Assembly: GCF_024172165.1 (NCBI RefSeq)
Contig: NZ_JAMZEB010000002.1
Coordinates: forward strand, 3,245,501 to 3,309,500
Source: Nonomuraea thailandensis
Lineage (GTDB): Bacteria; Actinomycetota; Actinomycetes; Streptosporangiales; Streptosporangiaceae
Reading direction: 5' to 3'
DNA length: 64,000 bases
The position numbers and the translations under genes were made by a program. The notes under the pieces are model-generated. The model saw only the letters and a program-made list of their open reading frames with translations. It was not told the origin of the DNA and searched no databases. Of this stretch, positions 53,953-62,112 are shown piece after piece. Numbering within the stretch: position 1 is the first letter of the stretch; every line of letters starts with the position of its first letter.

Positions 53953-54060
53953 TGTCTGGACGCAGCGAAGATGGCAGTGGGACCTGCTCCCGGCCTGGGC
54001 ACTGTCAGTTCGACGGATGTCGAATACGGGTGGTCGCGTCATCGAAGTTGGCGGTGCCCG
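53953..54060. repeat. Transposon-end-like repeat cluster, copy A
   Basis: The stretch begins TGTCTGGAC and holds three copies of a roughly 14-bp motif CGAAG(A/T)TGGC(A/G)GTG at 53966-53979 (+), 54000-54012 (-, one base shorter) and 54043-54056 (+). The last two form a long imperfect hairpin. The same arrangement recurs at 56083-56189. A TGT start and internal repeats are what Tn7-like ends look like. Confidence 0.6.
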
Positions 54061-54517
54061 GTCGGGGGATCGCTTTCCCTTGAGTGAAGCCATGACTCCG
54101 CAGGTCGAGGTTGTCTTGGCTGGAGTTGCCCGCGGAGTCTTCAGGGAGTCGGACCCCGTGCGCCTGTAGCCGGGAGAGAATCAGCGCTCGGAGTTCGCGT
54201 TCTCGGGCGGCGGTTTCATGGCGTCCGGTCCGAGCGGCGGCCGCGGCCCAGCGTTCTAGGGCGTCGACCGTAAGAAGCCATTGAGCGATCGTGAGCCTGG
54301 GTTTCACGATCTCGTCCGGCGGTGGCCATGAACCGGAGCCTGGAACACCGGGCGTCCAGTGAGCGATCTGATCCCAACCTGCCCTGCGGATGCTGTGCGC
54401 AAGATCGGCCCGCCGGCGATTGCCGTCCACCGTCTCGACGCCGGCGTCATCGTCCACGGACGCGTCGATGAGCCCCCACTGGCGAAGAGGCATCGCGATG
54501 ATGAGGCCGACACTCAT
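54005..54517 (-). CDS. Small unknown protein, copy A
   Basis: A 170-aa protein, about 85% identical to the 56206 gene over its first 125 residues (MSVGLIIAMPLRQW, GNRRRADLA, GWDQIAHWTPGVPGSGSWPP, LTIAQWLLTVDALERWAAAA). Differences between the copies are mostly conservative, which supports this strand as coding. The last 40 residues are shifted relative to copy B by an indel and run into the repeat cluster, so the C-terminus may be damaged. Family unknown; Trp-rich and helical. Confidence 0.65.
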   Translation of the reverse strand: MSVGLIIAMPLRQWGLIDASVDDDAGVETVDGNRRRADLAHSIRRAGWDQIAHWTPGVPGSGSWPPPDEIVKPRLTIAQWLLTVDALERWAAAAARTGRHETAARERELRALILSRLQAHGVRLPEDSAGNSSQDNLDLRSHGFTQGKAIPRPGTANFDDATTRIRHPSN

Positions 54518-54557
54518 ATCGGCATGGTGCTGAGATCGCGAAGGGTGGTCAAGGCGA

Positions 54558-55112
54558 TCAGCGTGCCCCGGGTATGGCGGCGCCGAGGATGGGGCGGCGA
54601 GGATGTCGTGGGCTCACCATGACAGCGGTGATGCGGGTGGCGAGTGCCAGAGCCGCCGGGATGGGATTGTCGATGCTGTCGCCGGCAGCCGGATCGATGC
54701 CCAGCTCACGGAGGTGACGATTGAGCCGGTCGGGATCCGCGCCTTGCCTGTCTAGGGGAAGCCTCGGATCGATGCCGGTGATGAGCCGGCCGTCGACGGC
54801 ATGGGCAACATGGTGCTGGGCGTAGTCATGCCGCAGCACCGCCACGGCCTCTCCGCCGTCGCGCGACAGGGCGCTCAACGTCTCCTGTTGCGCGCCGCGC
54901 CAGCCGCAGTCCTCGAACGCGACCGTCCAGTTCCCGCTCCGCATCACGGTGATGATCTGAGGTCCTGACGACACCCGGATGATCCCCACGGGGTGTTCAG
55001 GATCGTCGTCAGGACGGTCCTCCATGACCGGGAGTTCGTCGTATCCGTCAACGAGGTAGGCCTGCCCGTACGAGATGTGGAAGTCGAACGACGCAGTCCG
55101 CAGGGTGGCCAT
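54558..55112 (-). CDS. DUF6461-like protein, copy A without Lsr2 domain
   Basis: A 184-aa protein. Residues 50-184 (TVAFEDCGWRGAQQETLSAL, then DPDRLNRHLRELGIDPAAGD and RPILGAAIPGA) match the DUF6461-like part of the 56691 gene. The first 50 residues (FHISYGQAYLVDGYDELPVM) are unrelated to that gene's Lsr2 part. ATG 55112 is used; a TTG at 55133 overlapping the upstream stop is possible. It is followed by the small unknown gene, as in copy B. Confidence 0.7.
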   Translation of the reverse strand: MATLRTASFDFHISYGQAYLVDGYDELPVMEDRPDDDPEHPVGIIRVSSGPQIITVMRSGNWTVAFEDCGWRGAQQETLSALSRDGGEAVAVLRHDYAQHHVAHAVDGRLITGIDPRLPLDRQGADPDRLNRHLRELGIDPAAGDSIDNPIPAALALATRITAVMVSPRHPRRPILGAAIPGAR

Positions 55113-55129
55113 GGTCGCCCAGAATACGA

Positions 55130-55489
55130 TCAAGGGCTGACGTCGCCCATGCTGTCATGGGCAACCGGCGCTTCCCGCGCGGTGAGGAACTCATCCAGCA
55201 GCTCAAAGAGCACCTTGACCACCCTGGCCTCCTCTTCACGGGTCAGTTCTCGCTGTCCGGATCCTTCAGAGAGGGTGATATGTCGTACTTGTGCAGCCCA
55301 GCCGTGACCGCACTCCTGGCCCCGGCGAGTCACCAGCCACTCCCGCCAGCCGGTCAGGCCCGGACCTCCATGGCGCAGCGCGTGCTGGTCATAACCGTCC
55401 AGGAAAGCCTCGATCCCAGCAAGCCTCGACCCCGCCACGAACATGCCCAGCCGCTCAGCCACGAAGGCGAAGTACTCGCGTTCGCTCAT
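55130..55489 (-). CDS. Hypothetical protein in the decayed element
   Basis: A 119-aa acidic, helical protein (EYFAFVAERLGMFVAGSRLA, GLTGWREWLV, LTREEEARVVKVLFELLDEF). GGCGAGA precedes ATG 55489. It ends overlapping or next to the DUF6461-like gene, so the two are probably one operon. I do not recognise the family; the size and pairing would fit an immunity or accessory protein but this is not shown. Confidence 0.6.
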   Translation of the reverse strand: MSEREYFAFVAERLGMFVAGSRLAGIEAFLDGYDQHALRHGGPGLTGWREWLVTRRGQECGHGWAAQVRHITLSEGSGQRELTREEEARVVKVLFELLDEFLTAREAPVAHDSMGDVSP

Positions 55490-55534
55490 TCTCGCCAGGT
55501 CCGCCGCCACCGACCTTCCTCCTGACGCGCCAAC

Positions 55535-55631
55535 CGCTGATCTCCCCAGGGGCCAGCCCCTTGGCCGACAGGGACAAGACCAGCTCGTCCACTCCGGACA
55601 GCCGCCGCTGCCGCTCGCGGACGAGCTGGGA
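55535..55631 (-). pseudogene. IS256-family transposase fragment
   Basis: A short frame reads RQRRLSGVDELVLSL then SAKGLAPGEIS, which is the conserved segment ahead of the first catalytic Asp region of mutator/IS256 transposases. Only about 30 residues remain. Confidence 0.6.
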
Positions 55632-55719
55632 GCTGCTCGTCCGTCATCGAGCGGTCCGGCTTCCTTGATCATCGCATCCGCCGTCAGTTCTACAGTCCCT
55701 CCGATCGCGCGGGACAGAC

Positions 55720-56010
55720 CGCGCCGGACCTCTGCCAGATCCAGGACCGAGCGGTCGAACACCTCCAGGTGCATCCCACGCACGACCTCGGAGCGCACGC
55801 CTGTAGCAGCCTCGACCCTCTGCACGTCCCCGGCATCGTGGCGACGCCGTACGCAAGTGAACGGACGTCACCTGACCTGCGTACATCCAGCCCAAGGCCT
55901 CGGCCGTCGTCGACGCCGGAGATCCGTTCCGCAGGGCCGTCCGATCAACCCACGACGCGAACGACTCGCCGTACGCCGGGGCCAGACCGTCTGCATGTCT
56001 CCGGCCGAAC
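55720..56010 (-). pseudogene. Broken TniQ gene, 5' part only
   Basis: In one frame the DNA reads LAPAYGESFASWVDRTALRN, a typical TniQ start. After a frameshift it reads GLDVRRSGDVRSLAYGV, and after another EVVRGMHLEVFDRSVLDL. The last two parts align base by base with the intact TniQ-like gene at the right edge (63810-64000). Zinc-finger and later parts are gone. Confidence 0.75.
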
Positions 56011-56082
56011 CTCCTGCTGTACACGCGCCTCCTGACATCTCCTGTGCCGTTCTGACATCTGCAAGCGCGTCGGACAACAGAC

Positions 56083-56189
56083 TGTCTGGACCCAGCGAAG
56101 ATGACAGTGGAGCCTGCTCCCGACCTGGGCACTGCCACTTCGATGGGTGTCGAAATGTGGATGCGCGCGTCATCGAAGTTGGCAGTGCC
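56083..56189. repeat. Transposon-end-like repeat cluster, copy B
   Basis: It begins TGTCTGGAC and holds the same three motif copies as cluster A: 56096-56109 (+), 56130-56142 (-) and 56174-56187 (+). GGCACTGCCA-CTTCGATG pairs with CATCGAAGTTGGCAGTGCC. It lies just beyond the last gene of the transposase operon, where the left end of a Tn7-like element is expected. Confidence 0.65.
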
Positions 56190-56205
56190 GGGTCGAAGAT
56201 CGCGT

Positions 56206-56649
56206 TCACTCGAGTGAAGGCCATGACTCCGAAGTTCGAGGTTGTTCTGGCCCAGGGTTGCCGACGGAGGCTTCAGGGAGTCGGACGCCGTGCGCTTGAA
56301 GCCGGGAGAGAATCAGCTCTCGGAGCTCGCGTTCTTGGGCGGCGGCTTCGTGGCGCCCGGTGCGATCGGCGGCTGCGGCCCAGCGTTCGAGGACGTCGAT
56401 CGTGAGAAGCCATTGAGCGATCGTGAGCTTGGGTTTCACGATGTCGTCCGGCGGTGGCCACGAACCGGAGCCTGGAACACCGGGCGTCCAATGAGCGATC
56501 TGATCCCAACCCGCCCTGCGGATGCTGCGCGCAAGATCGGCGCGTCGGCGATTGCCGTTCACTGTCTCGACGCTGGCGTCATTGTCCATGGAGGCGTCGA
56601 TGAGCCTCCACTGGCGGAGAGGCATCGCGATGATCAGGCCGACACTCAT
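56206..56649 (-). CDS. Small unknown protein, copy B
   Basis: A 147-aa protein starting MSVGLIIAMPLRQW; an in-frame start at 56685 would add 12 residues not shared with copy A. Conserved blocks are GNRRRADLARSIRRAGWDQI, AHWTPGVPGSGSWPPPDDIV and LTIAQWLLTIDVLERWAAAA. It is helical, Trp- and Arg-rich, without known motifs. It follows the Lsr2-DUF6461 gene by 41 bases and lies next to the predicted transposon end. A further relic sits at 40010-40118, so the family is repeatedly duplicated in this genome. Confidence 0.7.
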   Translation of the reverse strand: MSVGLIIAMPLRQWRLIDASMDNDASVETVNGNRRRADLARSIRRAGWDQIAHWTPGVPGSGSWPPPDDIVKPKLTIAQWLLTIDVLERWAAAADRTGRHEAAAQERELRELILSRLQAHGVRLPEASVGNPGPEQPRTSESWPSLE

Positions 56650-56690
56650 GTCGGGCATGGTGCCGAGGTTACGAAGGGTGGTCAAGGTGA

Positions 56691-57482
56691 TCAGTAAGCG
56701 CCGGGAATGGCGGCGCCGAGAATGGGGCGGCGAAGGTGCTCTGGGGTGATCAGGACGCCGGTGATCCGGCTGGCGATTGCCAAGGCAGCCGGGATGGCGT
56801 TGTCGATGCGGTCGTCGGCGGCTGGATCAATACCTAGCTCACGAAGGTAGCGATTGAGCCGATCAGGATCCGTGCCACGTCTCTCGATGGGGAAGGTCGG
56901 GTTGATGTCGGTGAGGTATTCCCCGTCGACGGCGTAGGCAAGGCGGTGTCGGGCGGCGTAGTCATGGCGCATCACCGCCACGGCTTCTCCGCCGTCGCGG
57001 GATAGAGGGCAGAGGACCTCCATGTGTGAGGCTCGCCAGCCGCAATCCTCGATGGCGATCGTCCAGTCCTCGATTCGCCTCACGGTGATGATCTCCGGTC
57101 CTTCCGGCTGGGAGTAATCCTCGTCCGTGATGAGCCGGATGTCCTCATCTGCGGCCCCAATCCGGCGAAGCACCTCATGCTCGTCCAGCCCGCGGACGAA
57201 GACGATGGTGTAGATGTCGCCGAGCCCGCTGCCTTTTTCCCACCCGTAATCTTCTGGCGACGCGCCGGGAGTTCTCGCGGTGGCGCGGACCATCTCAAAC
57301 GTGCTCGCCTGCTCGAGGATCTCGGGATGGGCGGCGAAGAAGGCCTCGGTGATTTCTGGAGCTATCCGGCCACGCTCACTGACCAGGTAGCCGTTCGCTT
57401 CTGCCCAGTCCCGGATCTGAGTGCGGTCGAGCTCGGGCGACCGGTAGGTGACGCGGAGGGGGGTGAAGTCGGCATCGGACAT
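56691..57482 (-). CDS. Lsr2-type DNA-binding domain fused to a DUF6461-like domain
   Basis: A 263-aa protein. Residues 20-52 (TQIRDWAEANGYLVSERGRI, then APEITEAFFAAH) match the C-terminal DNA-binding domain of Lsr2, with the RGR that enters the minor groove of AT-rich DNA. The rest (DIYTIVFVRGLDEHEVLRRI, WTIAIEDCGWRASHMEVL, DPDRLNRYLRELGIDP) matches DUF6461-like proteins of unknown function. It begins nine bases after the tniQ stop in the same operon. The fusion suggests targeting of the DUF6461 part to DNA, or silencing linked to transposition; both are inference. Confidence 0.75.
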   Translation of the reverse strand: MSDADFTPLRVTYRSPELDRTQIRDWAEANGYLVSERGRIAPEITEAFFAAHPEILEQASTFEMVRATARTPGASPEDYGWEKGSGLGDIYTIVFVRGLDEHEVLRRIGAADEDIRLITDEDYSQPEGPEIITVRRIEDWTIAIEDCGWRASHMEVLCPLSRDGGEAVAVMRHDYAARHRLAYAVDGEYLTDINPTFPIERRGTDPDRLNRYLRELGIDPAADDRIDNAIPAALAIASRITGVLITPEHLRRPILGAAIPGAY

Positions 57483-57491
57483 GATCAGAAA

Positions 57492-58790
57492 CTACCGATA
57501 GATTTGATGCCGTGTCTGCCCTGCTTGTCCCGGCGGGCTCGCCTGAGGCGATGTAACCCCCTCCCAGGGGCGTAGTCCTTCACCGGCCAGGAGCAGCGCT
57601 GCCTCGGGCAGGTCTAGGTCGTCGACGGTCTCAGCTGGATGCAGGTGATGAGGCGCGCCGGGTTCCCAGAGGGCGAGCGGTTTGAGCAGCGCCGGGTCGA
57701 CGTATCTGATCTTGAGGTGGTTGAGGATCCGGTTGGTGACCGCGGTGGGGCGGTCGTGAGCGCAGTATTCGTGCCAGAGGGTGCCGGCCCAGGGGTCGTA
57801 GCGGCGCTGGTCCATGAAGTAGCGCAGCGCCTCCAGCAGGCTGCCGGTGAAGCTGAGTTCGTCGATGATGAGCATCGCCGCGGCGCTGAGCAGCGGGCCG
57901 GGCTGGTAGGAGAGCAGGTCGCCGCAGCGTTCGCGGGCGGTGGGTCCGGCGGTGAGGGCGAGTTGGTCGCGCAGGTGACAGAACTCGTGGAAGGTCCACC
58001 AGAGGTGGACGTCGGTGCCGGCGGGAAGCATCTCCGGGGTGCCGAGATAGATCGCCAGGCGGAACAGCAGCTCGTAGAGGTCCCAGAACGCCTTGACGGG
58101 TTCGATGGGCCCGTCGCGGGGGCGGCGTAGCCGGCCCAGGAGGTCCTGCTGGATGCGCAGCAATCTCTCGCTTCCGGCCAGCTGGCAGGGGAGCCGGGCG
58201 AGTTGCTGCCGGCAGTTGCGGGCGCCGACGATGCGCCCCTGCGGGCCGAACGGTCCGTCGCCGACACTGATCCGGGTGTGGCAGCTCGGGCACCAGCCGG
58301 TCAGATAGACGCGGTGGATTGGGCAGATCACGCAGGGCAGCAGGTGCCAGGCGATGCGCCAGATCGGGTCGGGTCCGGCCAGGCAGCGGGGGCAGACGGC
58401 CGCGGCCTCGGCGCGCCAGGGCCAGGGCCGGGTGCTGGTGATGCCGGTCCAGCTGTAAGTGATGAACTGGCCGCCCTGACCGAACAGCGCCATGCGCATC
58501 ATGGCGCGGGCGCGCAGGCCGGTGGCGTCGCGCAGGTTCTCGAAGACGTACTCGCCGTCGTAGATGGTGAGGAAGTCCTCGCCGAGGGTGTAGCGCTGCG
58601 GGGTGTAGGGCGGCAGGCCGAGCAGGGACGCGATGGTGTCGCGGTGGCTGTGCTGCGCTTCGACCAGGCGGAAGAACCAGGAGTGGAAGGCCTCGCCGTC
58701 GGCCGGCGGCGGCACCAGGGCCAGCCGGCGCGGCGGCGGCCGGTCCGGTTGCCGCTCCTCGACGTCGAGGTCGGGGTAGTGCTGGATCAT
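57492..58790 (-). CDS. tniQ: TniQ/TnsD-like target-selection protein
   Basis: A 432-aa TniQ-family protein. The N-terminal TniQ part (LALVPPPADGEAFHSWFFRL, TIASLLGLPPYTPQRY) is followed by a zinc-finger region (CPRCLAGPDPIWRIAWHLLP, then CPIHRVYLTGWCPSC). The C-terminal 200 residues are a long helical extension. Family members pick the insertion site and recruit the AAA ATPase. It overlaps tnsC by four bases (ATGA). Confidence 0.88.
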   Translation of the reverse strand: MIQHYPDLDVEERQPDRPPPRRLALVPPPADGEAFHSWFFRLVEAQHSHRDTIASLLGLPPYTPQRYTLGEDFLTIYDGEYVFENLRDATGLRARAMMRMALFGQGGQFITYSWTGITSTRPWPWRAEAAAVCPRCLAGPDPIWRIAWHLLPCVICPIHRVYLTGWCPSCHTRISVGDGPFGPQGRIVGARNCRQQLARLPCQLAGSERLLRIQQDLLGRLRRPRDGPIEPVKAFWDLYELLFRLAIYLGTPEMLPAGTDVHLWWTFHEFCHLRDQLALTAGPTARERCGDLLSYQPGPLLSAAAMLIIDELSFTGSLLEALRYFMDQRRYDPWAGTLWHEYCAHDRPTAVTNRILNHLKIRYVDPALLKPLALWEPGAPHHLHPAETVDDLDLPEAALLLAGEGLRPWEGVTSPQASPPGQAGQTRHQIYR

Positions 58791-59989
58791 CCGGTGCTCG
58801 CGTCCCGGCCGGAGGCGGGCGAGTCCTTCTTCTTGGTGCGGCGCCGGGTGGCGGCCAGGCGGCGGGCTTGGGTCTTGGCGTAGTCGACCTCGTCGTCGTG
58901 GCCCAGCACGACGCTGTCCATGATGGTGCGGGTGAGCGTTTCGACGCCGGTGTCCATCGCCGTGTGAGCGGACTCCTTGAACAGCATGGCCAGCGAGCCG
59001 ATGTAGCCGGAGGTGCGTTCATGCAGGTAGCGCCAGTGATGCAGGGTCAGGTCGTCGGGCGGGTGATCGAGCAGGACCAGGTTGGTCTCAAAGTGGCGCA
59101 CCAGCGACATCCAGGTGCGCTGCTCCTCACGGGTGGCGATCGTGAGCGGGGCCAGGTGCTGCAGGTCGGCGAAGCGGGAGCCGAACTGGCCGGCCCGGCC
59201 GCGCTCGTGCCCGCCCGGGGCGGTGCCGGCCTTGCCCGGCCGGGTGCGGGGCGGCGCGCCGTCGGTGAACAGGTTGCCCTGCTCCAGCAGGATCCCGGCA
59301 CCGACGATGGTGACCGCGGCGTGGTTGGCCAGGTTCTTGATGTGGTCGTTGGTCTCCTGGCCGCCGTCACGGATCTTGTCCAGCATGTGCAGGTCGTCCA
59401 GCAGCAGCAGCTCGACGCCGCAGGCCTCGATCGCGTCCAGCACGGGATCGGTGAGGGTCCACTTCGTCGCGGTCCGGCCGGGGTTCGGGACGTGCAGGAA
59501 CTTGCCGATGGCCTGCGACAGCATGCCCGCGGTCGCGCCGGTGCTGGCGCTGACATAGATGACCGGCACCCGGTTGCCGAGAAAGTCCCCGCGAAAGTCG
59601 GCCGGCGACACCCCAAAGCCGGGGGCCAGGTCGGGGTGGCGGCGCCGCCAGTCCAGCTCGCACTCCTTGCCGATCAGCTTGAGCAGCGACGTCTTGCCGC
59701 AGTGACCGGGCCCGTTGATGATCGCGCTGTGGAAGGTGGCGTCCTGGCTGTAGCGGCCCTGCGTCAGTTTCGGCTTCAGCGCGGCCAGCACCCGCAGGAC
59801 CTGCGGATGCTTGAGGAACGGCGGGTTGGCGTTGCAGCTTCTGCGCATCTCATCGAACGGCTCCTGCCGGTCGGCGGCCCAGCTGTCGTACTCGCCTCTG
59901 CTGACCGGCTCCGGCCGGGGCGGTGCCGGGCGGGCGCAGAATTCGCGCCACTGCTCCTTGGTGCGTGGCTGCGCGACACGTTTCCTCAT
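58787..59989 (-). CDS. tnsC: TnsC/TniB-like AAA+ ATPase
   Basis: A 400-aa ATPase. Walker A is NGPGHCGKTSLLK near residue 96 and Walker B is VELLLLDDLHML near 196; TIVGAGILLEQ is the sensor-1 region. A basic C-terminus (RRLAATRRRTKKK) may contact DNA. It should form the filament linking TniQ-marked targets to the transposase. It overlaps both neighbours by ATGA, which keeps subunit amounts linked. Confidence 0.9.
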   Translation of the reverse strand: MRKRVAQPRTKEQWREFCARPAPPRPEPVSRGEYDSWAADRQEPFDEMRRSCNANPPFLKHPQVLRVLAALKPKLTQGRYSQDATFHSAIINGPGHCGKTSLLKLIGKECELDWRRRHPDLAPGFGVSPADFRGDFLGNRVPVIYVSASTGATAGMLSQAIGKFLHVPNPGRTATKWTLTDPVLDAIEACGVELLLLDDLHMLDKIRDGGQETNDHIKNLANHAAVTIVGAGILLEQGNLFTDGAPPRTRPGKAGTAPGGHERGRAGQFGSRFADLQHLAPLTIATREEQRTWMSLVRHFETNLVLLDHPPDDLTLHHWRYLHERTSGYIGSLAMLFKESAHTAMDTGVETLTRTIMDSVVLGHDDEVDYAKTQARRLAATRRRTKKKDSPASGRDASTG

Positions 59990-62112
59990 GCGCTGCCCGG
60001 GCCGCGCGGTGCGCCGGGATCCCAGATCTCGAACTCCTCCAGCTCGGACAGGTCCACCACCTCGTCCAGCGCCGGATCCTCCTCGCCGGCGGGCGGGACC
60101 AGGCTCAGCACCGGAGGCGGCTCCTCGGGCTCACCGAACTGGAGACGAGCTTGATCCCGTTTGATGGCGCGCACGTCCTCGCGGGCCCGCACCAGCTCGC
60201 GGCGGGTGCGCGCGGTCGCCGACTCCGGCGCGTCCATCCGGCGTTGCAGGTCCACCAGCGCCTCGGCTATCTCCTGCTGGCTCGGCTCCCGCAACCCGCC
60301 GTCGCGCAGCAGCTTGCGGGCCTCTTGGAGCATCCGCGTGGTGAACGGGACGGCCGGATCCGGCAGATGCGTCCAGAACAGCACCCGCCAGGCGCCTTCG
60401 AGGAAGATGAACACCCGGCTGGGGTCGCCCGGGTTGTAGCGGATCGGCCACTTGCGGCCCTTGCCCGGGACCGGCGAGAGCGCCCGCCGATGGCCGTCCA
60501 GAATCGGATCGTCATAGAGGAGGTAGTCGAGCTGGATCCCCTCCGGGCGGATCGTCCGGTACTCGATCGGCAGCCGCTTGCAGTAGTGATGCGATTGCGG
60601 CGGGCAGAGGACGTAGCCGTAGCGGGCCACCATCAGGCCATAAGCCTGGTTCGGCGACAACTCCAGCTCCGGGAACCCCGGGACGACCAGCCCGGCGTGC
60701 ACGCGCCGTTGATAGATGGCCACCACGTATTCGGCGAAGAACTCCGCCAGATCTTCCAGGCTCCACCGGGCGGCGTGCTCCACCAGCCGGCCCCGGGTGG
60801 AGGTATCGGAGCCCTTGTAACCGGCGACATGCTTGGCGAAATCTTCACGGATGGTGCCGAAGGCGCGTTCGATGTTGGCCTTGTCGGTCGGATTGGCCTT
60901 GCGGGCCAACCCCAGGTTGATGCCCAGGTCGAGGCATGCCTCGCGCAGCGCCTCAGACAGGTTGACCTTGGCGTGATCGACCAGGATCTGCTCCGGCCAG
61001 ATCACCGGCCGGGCCGCGGCCAGCTCCAGCCGCTCCTCCAGCTCGACCTCGCGGGTGATCGGCAGGCGCAGCATCCGGTAGGCCAGCGCCTGCTTCCAGC
61101 CGGGCCGCATCGGTTCCGGGGTGACCGCGTCGTTGAGCAGCATCACCACGTCGACCGCGCGGGTGTCGCCGATGGTCATCCGCCAGGCCAGCAGCGTCCG
61201 GGTCGCGACGTCGATCGCCAGCACGAGATGCACCTTGTGGGTGACGTCACCGATCGGGTCGTAGGCGATCACGTCCAGCGGGGTGGCGTCGATCATCACC
61301 ACCTGGCCCGGCCGCACCGCCTCCTCCGCCCGGTAGGACCGCTGCGGCCGCGCCGCCGCGCTGCGCCGCGACGGCGCCCGGCCGAAGGTGTACTGACCTG
61401 GCAACAACTGCTCGACGTAGCGGGCGATGGTCGAACTCGAAGGCAGCGTCACCACGCCCGGCCCGTGCTCGTCGTCCAGCCGATCCTGCAGCCGCCGATA
61501 GAACCGGTCCAGACCGCCATTGGAGTCCTCCCGCTCACCGACCCGATGCTGGACGAGGATCGCATCCAGCACGCGCTGATCGGCGCGGGCCAGCGGATCA
61601 CGCACGACGGCGCCGCGTCCGTCGATCAGCCCGCCGCGCCGCTCTTCGCGATAACGCCGCAATTTGCGCCACACCGTCGTTTCGCCCATACCGAGTTCAG
61701 CGGCCTTGGCCTTGACCCGGTCGCTCACCCGGGGATGCAACGCCTGATCGTAGGCGGGCCGCGGCTCACCGGGCTCCGCCCGCTCCGGATCGCCGCTGCG
61801 GTAGCCGGTCCTGATCTCGTTCAGGTGCGCTTCGAGGTCACGCACCGAGGCCGTTTCCTCCTCGTCGAGGCCGTCCAGCAACGCTCCCCTATCGGCCATG
61901 CTGGAGGGCAGGTCAACGGGACTTTCGCTGAGCAGCCGGAACCCGGGCGCCGCCATCAAGGCCGCGATGTAGATGGTGGTCCACTCCCCAGCGGCCGACA
62001 GCAGGTGAACCTCGCTGCCGCCTTGGCCGACCACCTGGTGGCGTTCGTCGCCGAACCATAGCCACGTGCCCTTGGTCAGCCGGCGGCCGCCAGTCTCGTC
62101 CGGCTCGTTCAT
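59986..62112 (-). CDS. tnsB: TnsB/TniA-like DDE transposase
   Basis: A 708-aa transposase of the Mu/Tn7 superfamily. The rve core has MIDATPLDVIAYD (first Asp near 274), ILVDHAKV (second Asp near 378) and NIERAFG (Glu exactly 35 residues after it), a D-35-E spacing. An N-terminal helical DNA-binding region (VSDRVKAKAAELGMGETTVW) and a C-terminal Mu-type beta-barrel follow the family order. It should bind repeats in the transposon ends and do strand transfer. ATG 62112 overlaps the tnsA stop. Confidence 0.93.
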   Translation of the reverse strand: MNEPDETGGRRLTKGTWLWFGDERHQVVGQGGSEVHLLSAAGEWTTIYIAALMAAPGFRLLSESPVDLPSSMADRGALLDGLDEEETASVRDLEAHLNEIRTGYRSGDPERAEPGEPRPAYDQALHPRVSDRVKAKAAELGMGETTVWRKLRRYREERRGGLIDGRGAVVRDPLARADQRVLDAILVQHRVGEREDSNGGLDRFYRRLQDRLDDEHGPGVVTLPSSSTIARYVEQLLPGQYTFGRAPSRRSAAARPQRSYRAEEAVRPGQVVMIDATPLDVIAYDPIGDVTHKVHLVLAIDVATRTLLAWRMTIGDTRAVDVVMLLNDAVTPEPMRPGWKQALAYRMLRLPITREVELEERLELAAARPVIWPEQILVDHAKVNLSEALREACLDLGINLGLARKANPTDKANIERAFGTIREDFAKHVAGYKGSDTSTRGRLVEHAARWSLEDLAEFFAEYVVAIYQRRVHAGLVVPGFPELELSPNQAYGLMVARYGYVLCPPQSHHYCKRLPIEYRTIRPEGIQLDYLLYDDPILDGHRRALSPVPGKGRKWPIRYNPGDPSRVFIFLEGAWRVLFWTHLPDPAVPFTTRMLQEARKLLRDGGLREPSQQEIAEALVDLQRRMDAPESATARTRRELVRAREDVRAIKRDQARLQFGEPEEPPPVLSLVPPAGEEDPALDEVVDLSELEEFEIWDPGAPRGPGSA

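Noticed and set aside
54359..56697. Plus-strand frames conserved between the two copies (for example starting MSDLIP)
   Set aside because: They are conserved only because the DNA is duplicated. Differences between copies fall at conservative positions of the minus-strand frame.
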